DNA of 64,000 nt from Crossiella sp. S99.2 (GTDB lineage: Bacteria; Actinomycetota; Actinomycetes; Mycobacteriales; Pseudonocardiaceae), in the NCBI RefSeq assembly GCF_023094165.1, contig NZ_JALMDK010000006.1:496001-560000 (forward strand), read 5' to 3'. The translations under genes were made by a program, and so were the position numbers. Below the pieces are notes generated by a model. It worked only from the letters and a program-made list of their open reading frames with translations, ran no database searches and had not been told where the DNA came from. This document shows, in pieces, positions 10,001 to 20,358 of the stretch. How positions within the stretch are numbered: position 1 is the stretch's first letter; the number at the start of each line of letters is the position of its first letter.

Positions 10001-12108
10001 GCCTGCCCGCGCCAGGCGGCGGCGAATGCCTCCTGGAAACGGGTGCGCACGGTGTCCAGGTCCTCGGTGGCTATCCGCTCCAGCACCGCGGGCTCCAGCC
10101 GCAGGCCGAAGTCGAAGATCCAGCACTGGGCGCCGTCCTCGCGGCGGATCTCATACGGCCGCTCGTCGACGACCTCCACGCCCATCCGCTGCAGCATCGG
10201 CAGCACCTGGGAGAGGGTGACCCGGCGGCCGCACAGGTACAGCTTGAACCGGCGCTCGCCCGGTTCGGCGTGCTCGGGCACGTAGAAGGAGAGCGCGGAC
10301 TGCCCGTCCTGATCCAGCAGGCCCTGCAGCCTGCGCAGGTCGGCCAGGCCCTCCTCGGCGGAGAAGTCCTCCTTGTAGGCCTCCGGGAAGGCCAGCGAGT
10401 AGCGCTGCCCCAGCTCGTTGACCGACTCCGAGCCCGCCTGCACCACCGCTCCGGTGGCCTCGAACTGAGCCTGCCGTTCGGCCAGCACCGCGTCCACCAT
10501 CAGGTCGTCCCAGCTGCGCACCGCGTCGGTGAGCTGCTGCTGGATCCGGGTGGTGTCCGGCACCGAGTCCACCGCAGGGTCGGTGTGCACCATGAAGTGC
10601 ACCCTGGCCAGCTGGGACTCGCCGATCCGCGCGCTGTACTCCAGCGAGGTGCCGGACAGCTCGGCCAGCAGCACCTCCTGCATGGCCAGCCGCGAGGTCG
10701 TGGTGTAGCGGTCGCGCGGCAGGTAGACCAGGCAGGAGTAGAAGCGGCGGTAGGGATCCCGGCGCAGGAACAGCCGCAGCTTGCGGCGTTCGGCCAGCGC
10801 CAGCACCTTGGTGACGGTGTCGTAGAGCGCGTCGGTGTCGATGGAGAACAGCTCGGTGCGCGGGTAGTTCTGGATCTCCTCCAGCATCCGCTGCCCGGAG
10901 TAGGACTCCAGCGGGAACCCGGCGCGCCGGATGACCTCGCGCACCCGGTTCTCGATGACCGGGATCTCCAGCACGTTGTCGTGCAGCGCGATGGTGGTCA
11001 GCACACCGAGGAAGCGGTGCTCACCGGTGACCTGGCCGTCCGCGCCGAAGGTCTTCACGCCCACGTAGTACGGGTAGACCGAGCGGTGCACGGTGGAGGG
11101 CGCCGATGCCTGGGTGAGCACCAGCAGCTCGGGCGCCAGCGCCTGCGCCGCGGAGTCGGGGCCCGCAGTCAGGCTGCGCGCGGCCAGGCTGTCCTGGCGC
11201 AGCACACCGAGACCGGAGGCGAGCACCGCGCGCAGGGCCGGGTCGCCGTCGGGGGTGTCCCGGACCAGCTCGTAGTGCCGGTAGCCGAGGAAGGTGAAGT
11301 GGCCGTCGGCCAGCCAGCGCAGCAACGCGGCGCCGTCGGCGACCTCGGTGCCCGGCAGCGGCGGCGGGGTGCTGCTCAGCTCCTCGGCGAGCTGGATGGC
11401 GGTGCCGCTCATCTTGTCGGTGTCCTCGACGACCTCGCGGACGTCGTTGAGCACCGAGAGCAGCCGCTGCTCCAGCTCACGGGCCCGGTCCGGGTCGGTG
11501 ATGAGGTCGACTTCCAGGTACATCCAGGATTCGGCCAGCGCCTCGGCAGGCGGGTTGGCCGGATCGGCGTCGGTGAGCACCTCGTGCAGCCCGCCGGCGA
11601 CGTCCCGGCGCACCACGACGATGGGGTGCACCACCCGCTGGGCCTGCACGCCACCGCGGGACAGTTCGGCGGCCACCGAGTCGACCAGGTAGGGCATGTC
11701 GTCGGTGACGATCTGCACCACGGTCGCCGGGCAGCTCCAGCCGTCGGCCCCGGCGCTGGGGTTGAGCACCCGGATCGCGGGCCGGCCCGGCACCCGGGCG
11801 GCGGCGAGTTCGTAGTGCGAGCGGACGGTCCCGGCGAGCACGGCGGGCTCGTCGTCGGTGACCTCCTCCGCGGGCGCGTGGCGGTAGTAGAGCCGGATGA
11901 GGTCGCCGATCTCCGGCGCGGTCGCGGCTGCGCGTGCCAGCAGCTCGTCGCGGACCTGTTCGGGGCTGGCCTGCACTTCGGGGGTGGGGTCAGCGGGGGT
12001 AGTGGTCTCGGTACGTGACGGTGCGGCGCCCAACGGTGCTCCGGTCGGTTTCAGGTGCGGCTTGCTCCACAGCTCCCCGGCACCTCGGTGTGCCGGGACC
12101 AGGTTCAC
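7054..12108 (-). CDS. gdh: Large NAD-specific glutamate dehydrogenase (~180 kDa type)
   Basis: About 1684 residues, the length of the PF05088 NAD-GDH family, which oxidises glutamate to 2-oxoglutarate and ammonium. The N-terminal third holds ACT-like segments (MPYLVDSVAAELSRGG), and the middle carries the catalytic domain with PVGAKGGFVVKQ (about residue 903), MFISGLLDLTDN and GVGDMSGDVFGNGML. The C-terminal part is all-helical. GTG 12108 with GGAG upstream is preferred over the TTG at 12195, which adds 29 non-conserved residues. The 1573-residue plus-strand frame opposite is a GC shadow. It is the first gene of the gdh-thioesterase-hypothetical group. Confidence 0.92.
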   Translation of the reverse strand: MNLVPAHRGAGELWSKPHLKPTGAPLGAAPSRTETTTPADPTPEVQASPEQVRDELLARAAATAPEIGDLIRLYYRHAPAEEVTDDEPAVLAGTVRSHYELAAARVPGRPAIRVLNPSAGADGWSCPATVVQIVTDDMPYLVDSVAAELSRGGVQAQRVVHPIVVVRRDVAGGLHEVLTDADPANPPAEALAESWMYLEVDLITDPDRARELEQRLLSVLNDVREVVEDTDKMSGTAIQLAEELSSTPPPLPGTEVADGAALLRWLADGHFTFLGYRHYELVRDTPDGDPALRAVLASGLGVLRQDSLAARSLTAGPDSAAQALAPELLVLTQASAPSTVHRSVYPYYVGVKTFGADGQVTGEHRFLGVLTTIALHDNVLEIPVIENRVREVIRRAGFPLESYSGQRMLEEIQNYPRTELFSIDTDALYDTVTKVLALAERRKLRLFLRRDPYRRFYSCLVYLPRDRYTTTSRLAMQEVLLAELSGTSLEYSARIGESQLARVHFMVHTDPAVDSVPDTTRIQQQLTDAVRSWDDLMVDAVLAERQAQFEATGAVVQAGSESVNELGQRYSLAFPEAYKEDFSAEEGLADLRRLQGLLDQDGQSALSFYVPEHAEPGERRFKLYLCGRRVTLSQVLPMLQRMGVEVVDERPYEIRREDGAQCWIFDFGLRLEPAVLERIATEDLDTVRTRFQEAFAAAWRGQAEVDGFNQLVLRAGLTWRQAALLRAYAKFLRQARTPYSQDYIEDAVLAHTEVATALVRLFEARFDPAVSEETRKVQTDNLRTELAARIDEVTSLDADRILRSYLTLINATLRTNYFWRDAEGQPRSYVAFKLEPRSIPDLPEPRPRFEIFVYSPRVEGVHLRFGPVARGGLRWSDRREDFRTEILGLVKAQAVKNAVIVPVGAKGGFVVKQPPKPTGDAGLDREAFWAEGIACYRMFISGLLDLTDNLQAGPDGSTVIPADQVVRHDGDDTYLVVAADKGTATFSDIANGVAKDYGFWLGDAFASGGSVGYDHKAMGITARGAWESVKRYFRELGLDTQTEEFTVVGVGDMSGDVFGNGMLLSEHIRLVAAFDHRHIFLDPAPDAASGFAERSRLFALPRSSWDDYDRAKISEGGGVFPRSAKSIPVSPQVAAALGLPEGIAKLSPAELMKAILLAQVDLLWNGGIGTYVKASTESHAEVGDKANDALRVDGKALRVKVVGEGGNLGLTQLGRIEFARAGGKVNTDALDNSAGVDCSDHEVNIKILLDRLVADGRLDGAQRDELLAEMTDEVAELVLADNYRQNAVLGISRAHAAPMLSVHARLVAALEKRTGLDRTLEALPSREQFKALESSGQGLTSPELATLLAHVKLALKDEVLASDLPESGAFARRLPEYFPSALRERFGEAIPRHPLHREITTTLLVNEVVDGGGVSFAFRLTEELNASATDAVRAFAIVTKVFDLPSLWRAIDELDNVVPTAVADAMILEARRLLDRACRWLLSNRPQPLAVGAEIARFQDLIGQVGPDTVDLLRGREREQVVEHAEKLVADGVPVELARRIASLLHTYCLLDVTEVAELAERDNVVGEHSQREAAELYFAMSEHLDVDRMLTSVSALERGNRWHALARLALRDDLYASLREITLDVLRTSDVDDSVEEKIEKWEQANVSRLTRARAALQEIKEVGKLDLPTLSVVARRVRSIVR

Positions 12109-12251
12109 CCTACGACTCCAGTTCGCTTCCCGTGGGGGCAGGGAGTCTCGGAAAGGGCGCTGGCCAGCAACGGAATCGGTAACCGAAACGATCAAGCGTC
12201 CACCTGGTGGTGAGGTGTGACTGAGATCGCGTCACTTTGGTGCCGTCCGGG

Positions 12252-15200
12252 TCACCCGAAGGACGGATCCCGATTCGGCGGCGTCCAGGCCTGCTCCCGC
12301 GGCACATCGACCACCCGCGGCTGCGGTTCGGTCGGGTCCTCGACATCCGGATACCGCGGCGGCTCGGGCAGCATCGAGGCGTTCGCGGTCGCGTCCATGG
12401 CCCTGGCATACCCGAACGGATCCGGATCAGGCGCCGCGAACGGATCGGGTTCCCCGGTGATCTGGGGGCCGCAACGGCCAGTGAAGGGGCCGTCGTCCTC
12501 CGCGCCCGCCGAGGGCTGGATGGGTGGGTGGAAGCCGCTGACCTCGGCGGACCGGGGTTCGGCGCGGTGGAAGGTCACCTCGTTGCGGAGCAGATCGGCC
12601 GGGTTCATCGGCTCGACGACGACCGCAGGGGGGTAGACCGGGTCGGCGGGGCTGCTGGGGCGAGCGGGCACGACCGGGTCGTAGGAGAAGTCGGCCGGAC
12701 CGGGCGGGGTGCCATAACCGGGCTCGGCCGGGTGCGCCGTGTCCTGGTCGTAGCCGGACTCGGCCGAGCTGTGGCCGTAGCGGGGTTCCGCCGGGGGCGC
12801 CGGGTCGTGGCCGTAGCCGGATTCAACGGGATCCGCGGAGTTTTCGGTGTATGCGGGGTAGCCGGCTGGGTCCGCGGAGTAGCCCGGTTCCGCCGGATGC
12901 GCGGGCTCCGGGGTGGCCGGCTGGTAGCCGGGGGCCGGTACGCCGTCGACGGTGAAGCCGTGGCTGTGCTCGGCTGCCGGGGGCTCGGTGTCCGCCGGTG
13001 CGGGGCTCTGGTCGGCGTAGTCGGTCCCGGGGTCCTCGCGGCGGCCGGTCTCGTAGGCGGCGAGGGCCTCGGCGAGCAGTTCGGCGAGCTTGGCGTCGCC
13101 GCGGGAGCGACGTTCGAGCTGGTCGGTGTGGTGGGTGTCGCTTGGGTGAGTCTCGGTGTGCTGGGCGTCGGCGTGCTGGGCGTCGGCGTGCTGGAGGTCG
13201 GTCCAGGCCGGGGGCTGCGGGGCGGGTTCGAGGTCCCGGGGGGCGAGGTCCGGATGCGGCTGGGCGGCCTCGGGCTGAGCAGGCTCGGGCCGGGCGGACT
13301 CGCGCGGCGCGAGATCCGGGTGCCTGGCCTCCGGCTGCGCGAACTCGTGGTGCACGACGGGCTGGTGGTCCAGTTCGTCGTGGGTCGCGGGTCGGTGGTC
13401 CGACTCGTGGTGCGCCACTGGCCGGTGATCCTGCTCCTGGTGCACGACGGGCCGGTGATCCAGATCCCGATGCGCCGACGGCTGATGATCCGGCTCGTCG
13501 TGCGCGACGGGCCCGTGATCCGGGGCGTGGTGCGAAACCGGCTCGTGCTCCGGGGCGTGGTGCGCCACCGGCCCAGGGTCCGAGGCGTGGTGCTTGACCG
13601 GCTCGTGGTCTGGGGTGTGGTGCGTGACGGGCTGGGGGTCCGGGGCTTCGGCGGGCCGGGGCGGCGGGGGCAGCGCGGGCTCGTAACCGCCGTCGGATTC
13701 GGTGTCCCGCAACGCCTGCGACCAGTCGAAGTCCAACGCCTCCGCCAGCGAGGACCTGCGCCGGACCCGCGGCCCCGGAGCGGGCGCCGGTTCCTCGACG
13801 ACCGGCGGCTCCACGGCCACCGGCTCGGGCTCGACGGCCACCGGCTCGGGCGCCGGTTCGGGCTCGGGTGCGGACGCCGGCTCTTCGACGGGGACCGCGG
13901 GCTGGGCCTGGTAGTCAGCGGTGGCCGCCCGCACGGACGCGAAGTCCGCGGGCGGCGCGACCGGTTCCGCGACAACCGGCCGCAGCCCGGTTAACGAGGC
14001 CGCGTCCAGTTCCGGGGGCCGGGGCGTCTGGTCGGTGATGATCGGCTGCGGCGCGGTCGGCGCCTCGAAGAACAACGGCTGCTCGGACTGCCCGAGCGGC
14101 GCCGGCTCGGACGGCGGCAGGGCGGCGAACCGGGCTTCGTGCTCGGGCGCGGCGCGGCGGCCGGTGGCTTCGGAGCGGGTGTGACCGCTGGTGGCCTCGG
14201 CGGAGGGCTGCTCGGTTGCCGGGTGGGGCGGGGCGGGGAACGCGCCGGTTGTGTGGGGGGTGTTGGCGGTGGCGGGGTTCGTGGCGGTGAAGTCGGTGGG
14301 CGCGCTCGGCCGGGGGCCGGGGGCCGGGTAGCCGGTGACCGGGCTCGGAGTGTCGAACTCGGCGGGTCCGGCCGGGTGGTGGCCGGAGGTCGCGTTCGAG
14401 GGCTCGAAATCGGGGGCTTCGGCCGAGCGTCGGGTGGCGGGGGTGGGCACCTCGAACTCGCCGGTCTCGGTGGCCCGGCGGGAGGGGGTCGCGTTCGGCG
14501 CGGCGAACTCGCCGGTTTCGGTGGTGCGACGGCCGGAGGGCGCGCTTGGCACCTCGAACTCGCCAGTCCCTGCGGCGCGACGGGAGGGGGTCGCACTCGG
14601 CATCGCGAACTCGCCGGTCTCGGCGGCGCGGCGGGAGGGGGCTGCGTTTGACGCGGCGAAGTCGCTGTTCTCAGCGGTGCGGCGGCTGGGGGTCGGGTTC
14701 GACGCGGGGAGTTCGCCGGTCTCGCCGGGGCGGCGACCGGGGTTCGGGTTCGGCGTCGCGAACTCGCCGGTCTCCGTGGTGCGGCGAGCGGAGGGCGGGC
14801 TCGGCATTGCGAACTCGCCGGTTTCGGTGGTGCGGCTCCCGGGGGGCGCGCCTGGTGTTGCGAACTCGCCAGTCTCGGTGGTGCGGCTACCGGGGGGTGT
14901 GCTGGGCAGCTCGAACTCGCCGGTGCCTGCTGAGTGGTGATTGGCGGTGGTGCTGGGTGCGGGCTGGGCGGCGGCGTGGGTTGCCGGGGCCTCGAAGTCG
15001 GGGGGCCGGGGCGCGGTGAACTCGCCGGTCGCGGTCGCACGGTGGGGAGTGGGGGCCGGAGGGTCGAACTCGGTGGGTGGCGTCGCGTGCTGGCTGGGGT
15101 TCGGCGGGGCGAAGCCGGCGCTGGGGGTTGGGGGGTGGGTGGCGAAGGTGGGGTGCGGGGTGTCCGCGTTGGTGGTGTTCGCGCGGCGGGCGGCCCGGGA

Positions 15201-16859
15201 TTCGGTGGGGGGCGGGAGGTCCGTGGCGCGGAAGCGGGGTGGGGTGGTGGCGTGTTTGGCCCTGGCCAGGGCGCGGTCGGCCTCGGTGATGAGGACGTCG
15301 GCGCGGGTGCCCGGCCGGTGCTGGGCGACGCCGGTGTTGACCGTGACGGGCAGGGCCGGGGACAGGCCGGCCACCTCGGTGCGGAGCTGCTCGGCCCAGC
15401 GCTGGGCCTGGTCCTGGGTGGCGCCGGGGAGCAGGACCGCGAGTTCCTCGCCGCCGACCCTGGCCACCGCGGCCTGCTGGGGGGCGGTGTCGCGGACGCG
15501 GTCGGCCACGGTGCGCAGCAGCTGTTCGCTGACGTGGTGGGGGGCGGTGTCGTCGAGTTTGCCGACGTCGAACAGGACCAGGGCCAGGGCGTGGCCCGGG
15601 TCGCCGCCGTTGACCACGTCGTCCAGTCTGCGGCGGAAGCCGCTCTGGTTGAGCAGGCCGGTCAGGTCGTCGATCTCGGCGGCGGTGCGGCGCAGCATGG
15701 GGACCGCGCCGCGCGGCGTGTCGCGGCGGACCCTGCCCCTGCGGAGCATCGCGGTGACCTGTTCGCGCAGGCCCGCCGCTGTCTCGCCCTGAAGCTGGGG
15801 CACCGGGATCTGTTCGATCAGGGCGACCCGGACCCGGTGCACGGCGCGCTGCCGACGGCGTTCGGCGGCGTAGGCCGTGCGCAGGCAGGACAGCGCGTCC
15901 GCGTAGTCGCCGCCCATCTCGTGCACGTGCGAGAGCGCGGTGAGGCTTTCGGCCAGCAGGGGTTCCAGGCCGTGCCGCTGGGCTGAGTCGGCGGTGGCGC
16001 CGAGGAGTTCGGCCGCGGTGTCCGGTTGACCGGAGGGCAGGTAGTGCCGGGTAGCCAGGGCCAGCCGGATCCAGCCGGCGCTGGAGGCCACTGGGGCGCG
16101 GACCGGCTGGTCGAGCAGGTCGTGCGCGGCCGAGCGCGCCTCGCCGGGACGGTTGGAGTCCAGCAGGGCGCAGACCAGTTGCAGGATCAGGCGGGCGCGG
16201 GCGTGCCCGCTGTCCGCGGCTGGGTCGGCGAGCTGGTCCAGCAGGGCCAGGCCTTCCCTGGCCGCGTGCACCGCGGCGGGCAGGTCGCCCCAGCGGCGGT
16301 GGTGGGCCGAGGCCACCGAGTGCAGCAGGCCGCGCAGCACCAGCACGACGTCCGGCTCCAGGTCCGGGTCCTCGCCGTAGAGCTGGTCGGCCTCGGCCAG
16401 TGCCTCGGCCAGCTCCGGCACGCTGCCCAGGTGGGCCAGGCAGTCCACCAGCTGGACCATGGCCGCCGCGCGCAGGCTCCGGGGCGCCGTGCCCGCCTCC
16501 AGTACGGGGCGGAGCACGGCGAATCCGGTCAGTGGCGCGCCGACCACCCTGGCCGCGTTGGCCAGCTCGACCCGCAGCCGCCAGGCCAGTTCGGTCTCGT
16601 CCATGGCCTCGGCGGCCCGGAGCGAGGCCACCGCGCGTTCGGCGACGACCACCCCCTGGCCGAGACGGTTGAGCGCGAACAGCGTCAGCGTCTCGGCCCG
16701 GAGGCGGGTGTGCTCGTCACCGTCGGCGACGGCCAGTTCGGCGGCCCGTTCGCTGAGCAGCCTGCTCAGCTCCGGCGCACGCCAACGAAGTTGCCAGGCC
16801 GAGACGACGAGTGTCCCAGCCTTGCCGTTCTTCGCCCGCTCTGCGCCCAAGGCCGCCAC
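12252..16859 (-). CDS. GGDEF-domain protein with long repetitive disordered tail
   Basis: This 1535-residue protein has three parts. Residues about 30-380 are helical TPR-like repeats. Residues about 394-555 are a GGDEF domain (DDLTGLLNQSGF, then VARVGGEELAVLLPG at about 469). Residues from about 560 to the end are low-complexity. GGDEF domains make cyclic di-GMP. The active-site GGEEL and the first metal Asp (LFDVGKL) are present, but the substrate-binding FKxxND block is degenerate, so activity is uncertain. The tail has three different repeat arrays (separate entries). The GTG start is 12 bp after ettA. The neighbouring SSB paralogue also has a Pro/Ala/Thr tail, of different sequence. Confidence 0.8.
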   Translation of the reverse strand: MAALGAERAKNGKAGTLVVSAWQLRWRAPELSRLLSERAAELAVADGDEHTRLRAETLTLFALNRLGQGVVVAERAVASLRAAEAMDETELAWRLRVELANAARVVGAPLTGFAVLRPVLEAGTAPRSLRAAAMVQLVDCLAHLGSVPELAEALAEADQLYGEDPDLEPDVVLVLRGLLHSVASAHHRRWGDLPAAVHAAREGLALLDQLADPAADSGHARARLILQLVCALLDSNRPGEARSAAHDLLDQPVRAPVASSAGWIRLALATRHYLPSGQPDTAAELLGATADSAQRHGLEPLLAESLTALSHVHEMGGDYADALSCLRTAYAAERRRQRAVHRVRVALIEQIPVPQLQGETAAGLREQVTAMLRRGRVRRDTPRGAVPMLRRTAAEIDDLTGLLNQSGFRRRLDDVVNGGDPGHALALVLFDVGKLDDTAPHHVSEQLLRTVADRVRDTAPQQAAVARVGGEELAVLLPGATQDQAQRWAEQLRTEVAGLSPALPVTVNTGVAQHRPGTRADVLITEADRALARAKHATTPPRFRATDLPPPTESRAARRANTTNADTPHPTFATHPPTPSAGFAPPNPSQHATPPTEFDPPAPTPHRATATGEFTAPRPPDFEAPATHAAAQPAPSTTANHHSAGTGEFELPSTPPGSRTTETGEFATPGAPPGSRTTETGEFAMPSPPSARRTTETGEFATPNPNPGRRPGETGELPASNPTPSRRTAENSDFAASNAAPSRRAAETGEFAMPSATPSRRAAGTGEFEVPSAPSGRRTTETGEFAAPNATPSRRATETGEFEVPTPATRRSAEAPDFEPSNATSGHHPAGPAEFDTPSPVTGYPAPGPRPSAPTDFTATNPATANTPHTTGAFPAPPHPATEQPSAEATSGHTRSEATGRRAAPEHEARFAALPPSEPAPLGQSEQPLFFEAPTAPQPIITDQTPRPPELDAASLTGLRPVVAEPVAPPADFASVRAATADYQAQPAVPVEEPASAPEPEPAPEPVAVEPEPVAVEPPVVEEPAPAPGPRVRRRSSLAEALDFDWSQALRDTESDGGYEPALPPPPRPAEAPDPQPVTHHTPDHEPVKHHASDPGPVAHHAPEHEPVSHHAPDHGPVAHDEPDHQPSAHRDLDHRPVVHQEQDHRPVAHHESDHRPATHDELDHQPVVHHEFAQPEARHPDLAPRESARPEPAQPEAAQPHPDLAPRDLEPAPQPPAWTDLQHADAQHADAQHTETHPSDTHHTDQLERRSRGDAKLAELLAEALAAYETGRREDPGTDYADQSPAPADTEPPAAEHSHGFTVDGVPAPGYQPATPEPAHPAEPGYSADPAGYPAYTENSADPVESGYGHDPAPPAEPRYGHSSAESGYDQDTAHPAEPGYGTPPGPADFSYDPVVPARPSSPADPVYPPAVVVEPMNPADLLRNEVTFHRAEPRSAEVSGFHPPIQPSAGAEDDGPFTGRCGPQITGEPDPFAAPDPDPFGYARAMDATANASMLPEPPRYPDVEDPTEPQPRVVDVPREQAWTPPNRDPSFG
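12690..12900 (-). repeat. Gly-Tyr coding repeats in the GGDEF protein tail
   Basis: A third array, about residues 1320-1390, has units around (A)EPGYxxDPA and ESGYxxD. Regularly spaced Tyr in a disordered Pro/Gly chain is typical of sticky or phase-separating segments, but no function can be shown from sequence. Confidence 0.65.
13330..13650 (-). repeat. His-rich coding repeats in the GGDEF protein tail
   Basis: About ten copies of a 10-11-residue unit of the type DHxPVxHHxP lie in residues about 1070-1176. The unit has regularly spaced His and Asp/Glu, the kind of composition that can bind Zn, Ni or Cu or change charge near pH 6. That role is inference. The opposite strand has a long open frame here only because of the repeated GC-rich codons. 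Confidence 0.75.
14330..14995 (-). repeat. TGEF coding repeats in the GGDEF protein tail
   Basis: About a dozen imperfect copies of a 17-20-residue unit built around (T/A)ETGEFxxP followed by a short basic SRR or GRR turn. At DNA level the core CTCGCCGGTCTCGGTGGTGC recurs on the plus strand. Copies drift (TGEL, NSDF, APDF), so the array is old but still in frame. It encodes a regularly spaced acidic/aromatic motif in a disordered chain; its function is unknown. Confidence 0.8.
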
Positions 16860-16871
16860 GGAGTTCCCCGT

Positions 16872-18548
<1,677 letters not shown>

Positions 18549-18731
18549 GGCCGCGATCGTAGAGCGGTGCCCAGGGGGCCACGTACTGCGGTCGGGCGGA
18601 TCCGCTCAGAGAGCGTCCGGACTTCTCGGTGAACGGCTCCACCCACGATCGTCTTCTCGGTGGACTCGGCACCGCTTGGCGCGTGTTTTCGACCGCATGA
18701 CGCAATTCGGGGACAGCGGGCTCCTGGCTGG

Positions 18732-19493
18732 TCAGGCGGCGGGGACGGCCTCCCGTTCGGGGTCGGTCAGCTCGGCGAGGACGTCTTCGAGGGGGCCGTC
18801 CAGCGGGAGGCCGAGAGCGATCCGGCCGGCGACCGCGGCGTTGCGGACGGCCTCGCTGGGACCGCGGGCCGGGGTGGCGGCGGGGGTGTGTGGGTGGGCC
18901 GGGGCCGGGCGCGGGGTGGGCAGGGCGGTCAGGACCGCGGGGGCGGTCGGGGAGTCGGCGGGCGCGGAGTAGGCGGGCGTGGGGTCGGCGGGCGTGGAGC
19001 GGGCGGGAGTGGAGTAGGCCGGGGCGGGGTCGGCGGGCGGGTCGGTGGGCGGGTCGGTGGGAGCGGGGTCGGCGGGGGCGAAGTCGGTGGCGGTGAAGTC
19101 GGCGGGGGCCGCGTGGCCGGGCTGGTCGTACAGGGGTGAGCGGAGCACGTCGGCGGTGCAGTGGCGGAGGTTGGGGCCGATGGCCTCGGCGCGCACCTCG
19201 GTGGCGGTGCGGCGGGTGCCGTCGCTGGCGTCGTACTCCCGGGTGCTCATCGAGCCGTGCACCAGGACCTGGTCGCCGCGGCGCAGGCTGGCGGTGACGC
19301 CGTAGGCCACGTGGTCCCAGCAGTTCACCCACAGCGACACCGAATCGCCGTTGGTCCACTCCTGGCGTTCCTTGTCGTAGCGGCGGGAGCGGCTGAGCAG
19401 GCGGAAGCCGGCCACGCGGGCGTTGGCGGGGGTGTGCCGGACGCGGATCTCGCTGGCGATGCGGCCGATGACGGTGATGGGGGTCTCGAACAT
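18732..19493 (-). CDS. Single-stranded DNA-binding protein paralogue
   Basis: About 253 residues. Residues 1-110 form the SSB OB-fold (MFETPITVIGRIASE, then SVSLWVNCWDHVAYGV and GDQVLVHGSMSTREY). The remainder is Pro/Ala/Asp-rich repeats (PADPTPAYS) and a short helical end. The usual acidic DDDIPF-type tip that recruits repair and replication partners is absent, so this is probably an accessory SSB and not the housekeeping copy beside rpsF/rpsR. ATG 19493 has AGGGAG upstream; the extra 64 residues of the longer frame are a Pro-rich artefact. Confidence 0.85.
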   Translation of the reverse strand: MFETPITVIGRIASEIRVRHTPANARVAGFRLLSRSRRYDKERQEWTNGDSVSLWVNCWDHVAYGVTASLRRGDQVLVHGSMSTREYDASDGTRRTATEVRAEAIGPNLRHCTADVLRSPLYDQPGHAAPADFTATDFAPADPAPTDPPTDPPADPAPAYSTPARSTPADPTPAYSAPADSPTAPAVLTALPTPRPAPAHPHTPAATPARGPSEAVRNAAVAGRIALGLPLDGPLEDVLAELTDPEREAVPAA

Positions 19494-19670
19494 GTGGGGC
19501 TCCCTGGGGGTGGGGGTGTGGGGGGTGTTGGGGTCGAGTCTTGTGGGGGATGGGGGGTGGGGAAAGGCGGGACGGTGGGGGCTGTGGACAGGTGGTGGGT
19601 TGTGGAGCAGTGGCGATCTTGGGGGTGGTGCGGGGCGGGGAATGTCGGTGGGGAGTGGTAACGAGTTGAC

Positions 19671-19688
19671 TGAGTGAGGACTCACTCA
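19671..19688. promoter_or_regulatory. Palindromic operator before tetR/drrAB
   Basis: TGAGTGAG-GA-CTCACTCA is a perfect 8-bp inverted repeat ending 12 bp before the TetR ATG. The size and place are typical for a TetR-family autorepressor site controlling the tetR-ABC transporter transcript. The assignment to the adjacent regulator is inference. Confidence 0.7.
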
Positions 19689-19700
19689 TAATGTGGGGGC

Positions 19701-20327
19701 ATGGTGGTTGACGAGACGGGGGCCCTACGGCGGCGGCGGGCGCCCGCGATGAGTCCGGAGCAGCGGCGGACGGAGATCATCCGGAGCACGTTGCCGCTGC
19801 TGGCCACGCATGGGCTCAACGTCACCACCAGCCAGATCGCCAAGGCGGCCGGCATCGCCGAGGGCACCGTGTTCCGGGCCTTCGCGGACAAGACCGAGCT
19901 GATCAACGCCTGTGTGGAGGCCGCGCTGCGGGTGGACGAGCTGGTCGATCAGCTCACCGCGATCCCGCAGGCGGGGCCGCTGACCGACCGGCTCGCCGCG
20001 GCCGTCGGGACCATGGACGCCTACTTCTTCCGGATGGGCTCGGTGCTCAGTGCGCTGGCCACCACCGGTTACCGGCTCGACGAGGCCAAACACCGCGCGC
20101 AGACCAAGCAGACCGAGGATCTGGCGCACCTGCGGCCGGTGCTCACCGCGGTGGCCGAGCTGCTCGGCGCGGACGGCGCCCGGCTGCGGGTGCCGACCGA
20201 CCAGGCAGTCCGGTTCCTGTTCGGCCTGGTCGTCTCCAGCGGCCTGGGCCGGACGCCTCAGCAGCTCGATCAGGCCGAGATCGACGACATCGTCGGTTTC
20301 TTCCTGCACGGCGCGCTCACCCACTGA
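19701..20327 (+). CDS. TetR/AcrR family regulator of the adjacent efflux pump
   Basis: This 208-residue regulator has an N-terminal helix-turn-helix (RTEIIRSTLPLLATHGLNVTTSQIAKAAGIAEGTVFRAFADKTELI, about residues 23-68) and an all-helical ligand domain. It is followed 31 bp later by a DrrA-type ATPase and then a permease, so it probably represses this exporter until a drug-like ligand binds. A perfect palindrome overlaps its 5' leader, consistent with autoregulation. Confidence 0.88.
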   Translation: MVVDETGALRRRRAPAMSPEQRRTEIIRSTLPLLATHGLNVTTSQIAKAAGIAEGTVFRAFADKTELINACVEAALRVDELVDQLTAIPQAGPLTDRLAAAVGTMDAYFFRMGSVLSALATTGYRLDEAKHRAQTKQTEDLAHLRPVLTAVAELLGADGARLRVPTDQAVRFLFGLVVSSGLGRTPQQLDQAEIDDIVGFFLHGALTH

Positions 20328-20358
20328 TCACACACCTCTTGGGGGAGGAACTTCACCG

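Noticed and set aside
7297..12018. 1573-codon plus-strand open frame
   Set aside because: It is the antisense shadow of the NAD-glutamate dehydrogenase gene; high GC keeps it open, the product is His/Gln/Gly-rich without motifs, and the minus strand has clear family motifs.
12237..13994. 585-codon plus-strand frame opposite the GGDEF tail
   Set aside because: Repetitive Gly/Arg/Val product arising from the coding repeats on the other strand.
13330..14995. Possible CRISPR-like repeat array
   Set aside because: Units vary in length and sequence, lie in frame inside a protein gene and have no unique spacers of constant length.
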